NCBI GenBank assembly: GCA_024691105.1
Contig: JAILNY010000020.1
Coordinates: 1 to 64,000 of the forward strand
Reading direction: 5' to 3'
Source of the DNA: Treponema sp.
GTDB taxonomy: Bacteria > Spirochaetota > Spirochaetia > Treponematales > Treponemataceae
Length of the DNA: 64,000 nucleotides
A program made the translations under genes and the position numbers. Numbering within the stretch: position 1 is the stretch's first letter; the number at the start of each line of letters is the position of its first letter. The notes beneath the pieces were generated by a model, which saw only the letters and a program-made list of their open reading frames with translations, did not search any database and was not told where the DNA came from. Below, piece after piece: positions 61,211 to 64,000 of this stretch.

Positions 61211-63055
61211 TTATTCATCGCGTGAACCGATATGTGCTTCCCACATTTTTTTGTACAAGCCACCGCGTTTTGTAAGCAGCTTTTCGTGTGTTCCGCATGA
61301 ATCAATCTTTCCGTCTTTAATTACATAAAGCATGTCTGCATCTTTTACAGTAGAAAGACGATGCGCAATTACAATCAGTGTTTTTCCTTTTACAAGCTGT
61401 GCAACTGATTTTTGAATAATCGCTTCGTTTTCTGGATCTGTGTATGCAGTTGCTTCATCAAGAATTACGATTGGTGCATCTTTCATCATAGCGCGGGCAA
61501 TGGCAATTCGTTGACGTTCACCGCCGCTTAAGTGAGCACCGCTTCCGCCGACAATCGTATCAAAGCCTTTTTCAAGTGATTTTATAAAATCATAACAGCC
61601 GGCTTTGCGCGTGATGTCTTCTACTTCGCGGTCTGTTGCATTTGGTCTGCCAAGTCTGATATTTTCGCGGACACTCATATCAAATAAGAAGTTATCCTGG
61701 CTTACGTAAGCGACGCGGCGGTTATATTCTTCGAGTGAAAGATCTTTTATGTTTACGCCACCAATTTCTATAGAGCCTGAATCGACATCCCACAAAGAAG
61801 CGATAAGGCGCGCGATTGTAGATTTACCCGAACCGCTTGGTCCGACAAAGGCGGTATATGAGCCCTGAGGGAGCGTCATGCTGATGCCGTGTAAGATTTC
61901 AGAATCGCACGGGGGCGTTGCGGGGGTGTCCCCCGCAGAAGGGGGTGTCGGCGCAACGGAGTGCGACGCAGGGGGAAGGCTTTCCCCCGCCTTGTGATAT
62001 GAGAAGTGCACATCTTTCAGAACAATCGAGTTATCGGCCGGAGTCTTAACGTCAACTGCCGGACGCTCAAGTTCAGGAAGATTCATGATTGAACCAACTT
62101 CACCAAAAATTGCGCCGGCTTTTGCAATATCATCGTGGTAAGTAAAGGCAATCAAAAACGGCTGAATCGCAGAAACTGCAAGAACAATCACCGTGATAAA
62201 AAGCGAGGCATCAATCGAACCGCGCAAAAACATAAAGCCGCCGATCGGCAAAAGAGAAAGAAGCAGCGACGGTGTTACAACTGTTGCAACGGCATGAGGC
62301 CAGATGCAGTCACGCATCCATTCAACATAACAGGCAGAGCCTTCCTGAGCGGCAACAACAAACCGCTCGTAGCTCGATTTTGATTTTCCAAAAGCCTTGA
62401 TTACTTCGATACCATTGATGTACTCAACGGCAGTATCATTTAAGGCCTTTGTTTTTTCAAGCGCATAATTAAAACGCGCAGTTCCATCTTTAAACATAAA
62501 ACACATCGCAACAAATCCGATCGGAAGTGTTGCCATACATGCAAGAGCAAGACGCCAGTCTAAAACAAAAAGATACGCAACAAGTGCAATCGAAAGAATG
62601 ATGTTTGAAGTATATTCTGGAACGATATGCGCAAGAGTTGTTTCCATACTGTCGATACGTTCAATCATTATGCTTTTAAGTGAACCTGACGGCATATCAA
62701 GAACAGTTCCCAGCGGCACACGCGTAAGTTTATCGCACATTCGTTTACGGATATTCCCGAGCAGGTTGAATGTTGCAATGTGGCTCATGCTTGTTGAAAT
62801 TGCATGGAACAAAACATTACCCGCCCAGAACGCTGCGGTAATTCCACACTCTTTTAAAAAGAGATTCCAGTCGCGGACTCCAGACAATAGCTGCTGAACA
62901 ATACGCGCAATGATAAAATACGGTGCGATGCAGCATGCAACACTCAATAAAGCAAAAAATACGCTGACAATGTACTGACTTTTTTTCTCTCCTGCAAAAT
63001 ATGCGATCCAGCCGATAAGGCCGCGTTTTGCAGGTCCTGTACTTTTGTTTGACAT
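61211..63055 (-). CDS. ABC exporter, fused membrane and ATPase domains (first subunit)
   Basis: A 614-residue half-transporter with six membrane segments, then an ATPase with Walker [10 protein letters not shown], signature LSGGERQRIAIARA and Walker B IVILDEATAYTD. Both exporters have the catalytic Glu, so both sites of the heterodimer may hydrolyse ATP. Residues about 356-382 come from a GC-rich repeat placed after VHFSYHKA, between the A-loop tyrosine and ILHGISM, a surface loop. GAGG lies upstream of the ATG. A TetR operator-promoter precedes it. Confidence 0.94.
   Translation of the reverse strand: MSNKSTGPAKRGLIGWIAYFAGEKKSQYIVSVFFALLSVACCIAPYFIIARIVQQLLSGVRDWNLFLKECGITAAFWAGNVLFHAISTSMSHIATFNLLGNIRKRMCDKLTRVPLGTVLDMPSGSLKSIMIERIDSMETTLAHIVPEYTSNIILSIALVAYLFVLDWRLALACMATLPIGFVAMCFMFKDGTARFNYALEKTKALNDTAVEYINGIEVIKAFGKSKSSYERFVVAAQEGSACYVEWMRDCIWPHAVATVVTPSLLLSLLPIGGFMFLRGSIDASLFITVIVLAVSAIQPFLIAFTYHDDIAKAGAIFGEVGSIMNLPELERPAVDVKTPADNSIVLKDVHFSYHKAGESLPPASHSVAPTPPSAGDTPATPPCDSEILHGISMTLPQGSYTAFVGPSGSGKSTIARLIASLWDVDSGSIEIGGVNIKDLSLEEYNRRVAYVSQDNFLFDMSVRENIRLGRPNATDREVEDITRKAGCYDFIKSLEKGFDTIVGGSGAHLSGGERQRIAIARAMMKDAPIVILDEATAYTDPENEAIIQKSVAQLVKGKTLIVIAHRLSTVKDADMLYVIKDGKIDSCGTHEKLLTKRGGLYKKMWEAHIGSRDE
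61911..61988. repeat. GC-rich palindromic element inside a gene, copy in first exporter
   Basis: A 78-bp copy with a GCGGGGG/CCCCCGC hairpin, the central block and a GGGGGAA/TTCCCCC-type hairpin. It is closest in layout to the intergenic copy at 25114-25187 and is read in the same codon phase as the copy at 60090-60167. Confidence 0.8.
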
Positions 63056-63087
63056 ATAGACCTCTTGTTACTTTTTAATACCTTCTA

Positions 63088-63144
63088 TTAGCATTTGCTA
63101 ACTTTTGACAAGAACAATATATATAACAGTGTTATATAAGTCAA
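63088..63144 (-). promoter_or_regulatory. Exporter promoter with TetR operator in its spacer
   Basis: On the minus strand TTGACT (63144-63139), 17 bases, TATATT (63121-63116). The spacer is filled by a 19-bp perfect palindrome with core ATATAACA/TGTTATAT (63120-63138). A second palindrome TTAGCA/TGCTAA (63088-63101) lies in the leader. Both probably bind the TetR protein encoded just upstream. Confidence 0.75.
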
Positions 63145-63170
63145 TACCAACTGAAAAAAGTTTTGAATTT

Positions 63171-63794
63171 TTATTCAGCAAAATGCATCAGGCTGTTCCA
63201 GCCACCGCGATAAAAGCGGAACATCTGAGAAAGACCTCGTTTTGCTTCTTCTTTTGGGATATCGCGAAGAATTAAATTAAAAAAAGATGAAAACGTTCCG
63301 GTAATTACAATCTGTTCAATAAGCGGATCAATGCGTTCCACAGGTTTACCCTGTGATTCAAGAAGGTTATAAAAATCTTCGGTAGAATCAATATCTTTTT
63401 GAGAAAGTTGTTCCAGAAAATTTTCGTATTTTGTTCCGGCTGCAGATTTAGAAATCAGATGAAAAGGCATTTTATGTTCCCAGATGTATTCAAACATTTT
63501 CTGAAGTCCAAGATCTGAATAATTGTCCATCGAGGTCAGCTGCTGCTCAAGCGGCATTTTTTCAAACTCTTTAAGGATATTATCATAAATCCCAAGAATA
63601 TATTCAGCATGCTCTTTTACTAATGCATCAAAAAGCTCTTCTTTACTTTTAAAATATCCGTAGAAGGCGCCGGTTGTAACGCCTGCCTGCTTTACTATTG
63701 TTCTAAGCGAAGCTCCGCGAAAGCCTTTATCAAGGAATTCGTTTTGTGCGACAGATAAAATCTTTTGTAAAGTTTTATTTTCACTCTCAGCCAT
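63171..63794 (-). CDS. TetR family repressor of the ABC exporter pair
   Basis: A 207-residue regulator with DNA-binding front QKILSVAQNEFLDKGFRGAS and VTTGAFYGYFKSKEELF, similar to the TetR at 47982. The helical C-terminal part also aligns loosely (SAAGTKYENFLEQL versus KAAGSTHENFLEEI). It lies 115 bases upstream of the exporter genes on the same strand and should repress their promoter through the palindrome there. Confidence 0.92.
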   Translation of the reverse strand: MAESENKTLQKILSVAQNEFLDKGFRGASLRTIVKQAGVTTGAFYGYFKSKEELFDALVKEHAEYILGIYDNILKEFEKMPLEQQLTSMDNYSDLGLQKMFEYIWEHKMPFHLISKSAAGTKYENFLEQLSQKDIDSTEDFYNLLESQGKPVERIDPLIEQIVITGTFSSFFNLILRDIPKEEAKRGLSQMFRFYRGGWNSLMHFAE

Positions 63795-63803
63795 AACTTG
63801 ATA

Positions 63804-63832
63804 AAAATAAAAGATGATTTATTGAATGTCAA
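63804..63832 (-). promoter_or_regulatory. Promoter of the second tetR
   Basis: On the minus strand TTGACA (63832-63827), 17 bases, TATTTT (63809-63804), nine bases before the ATG. From here to 64000 I see no gene. Confidence 0.5.
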
Positions 63833-64000
63833 GATTGTATCTCGCCCGCTTAGTAGTCCATATGCCACGCCCGTTCAAAACGCCGAGTTTTATCCAAGTG
63901 CCTCGATTTTTAGAATTCGTTTTATGATTTTTTTGTTATTTTACTTTATTCATTTTGATTATTTCCTTACACATTCTGCATACATTAAATCTATACGGCC

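Noticed and set aside
1..64000. tRNA, rRNA, CRISPR or insertion sequence
   Set aside because: Scanning by eye I found no TTCGAAT-type T-loop with an acceptor stem, no regular spacer array and no transposase pattern. A tRNAscan or HMM run would be decisive.

Overview
The window looks like a chromosome segment of a Treponema-type spirochaete, probably a host-associated gut or oral species. The evidence is moderate GC with AT-rich intergenic DNA, a dnaX-ebfC-recR cluster, a plant/trypanosome-like 6-phosphofructokinase, several c-di-GMP and chemotaxis proteins and many lipoproteins. The genus is an inference from gene content. I see no rRNA, tRNA, CRISPR array or intact insertion sequence.

Layout. 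Bases 1-2909 hold the end of a large AT-rich superfamily 2 helicase and an orphan antitoxin-like gene, possibly the edge of an accessory island. Bases 2938-8292 (minus) hold a polar amino-acid ABC importer, a cytidylate-kinase-like protein and a radical SAM protein. Bases 8457-23251 form a nitrogen block: glnA with an ANTAR-domain RNA-binding regulator, purF, a chemotaxis receptor, a large lipoprotein, and gltB-gltD. Bases 23311-26550 are a second amino-acid ABC importer. Bases 26664-38934 hold an HD-GYP protein, TatD, recR-ebfC-dnaX, a seven-domain GGDEF/EAL/kinase protein and phosphofructokinase. Bases 39148-50502 hold lemA with two TPM-domain genes, a GPH-type symporter, an RND/LolA-like/outer-membrane operon facing its TetR, an MntP pump and an MFS exporter with a structured leader. 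Bases 50782-64000 hold small conserved hypotheticals, a WYL regulator with two matching operators, an iron alcohol dehydrogenase, a ZIP transporter, metE-metF with a LysR regulator, and a TetR-controlled pair of ABC exporters.

The most interesting signal is a candidate nitrogen antitermination regulon. glnA, purF and gltB each start with a promoter, then a hairpin with a six-base loop of the form (A/G)AAGNN close to the predicted 5' end, then an intrinsic terminator whose 5' arm uses the loop and 3' stem of that hairpin, then the gene. An ANTAR protein, the class known to bind hexaloop hairpins and prevent termination, is encoded one base after glnA. The three genes make glutamine, convert it to glutamate, and use it for purines.

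Other notable signals are a GC-rich palindromic element of about 78 bp found once between genes and twice in frame inside two ABC exporter genes; promoters of eleven genes whose -10 box ends only 5-7 bases before the start codon, suggesting many leaderless mRNAs; clear operator sets for WYL and TetR regulators; and a signalling protein whose terminal receiver has Glu in place of the phospho-acceptor Asp.
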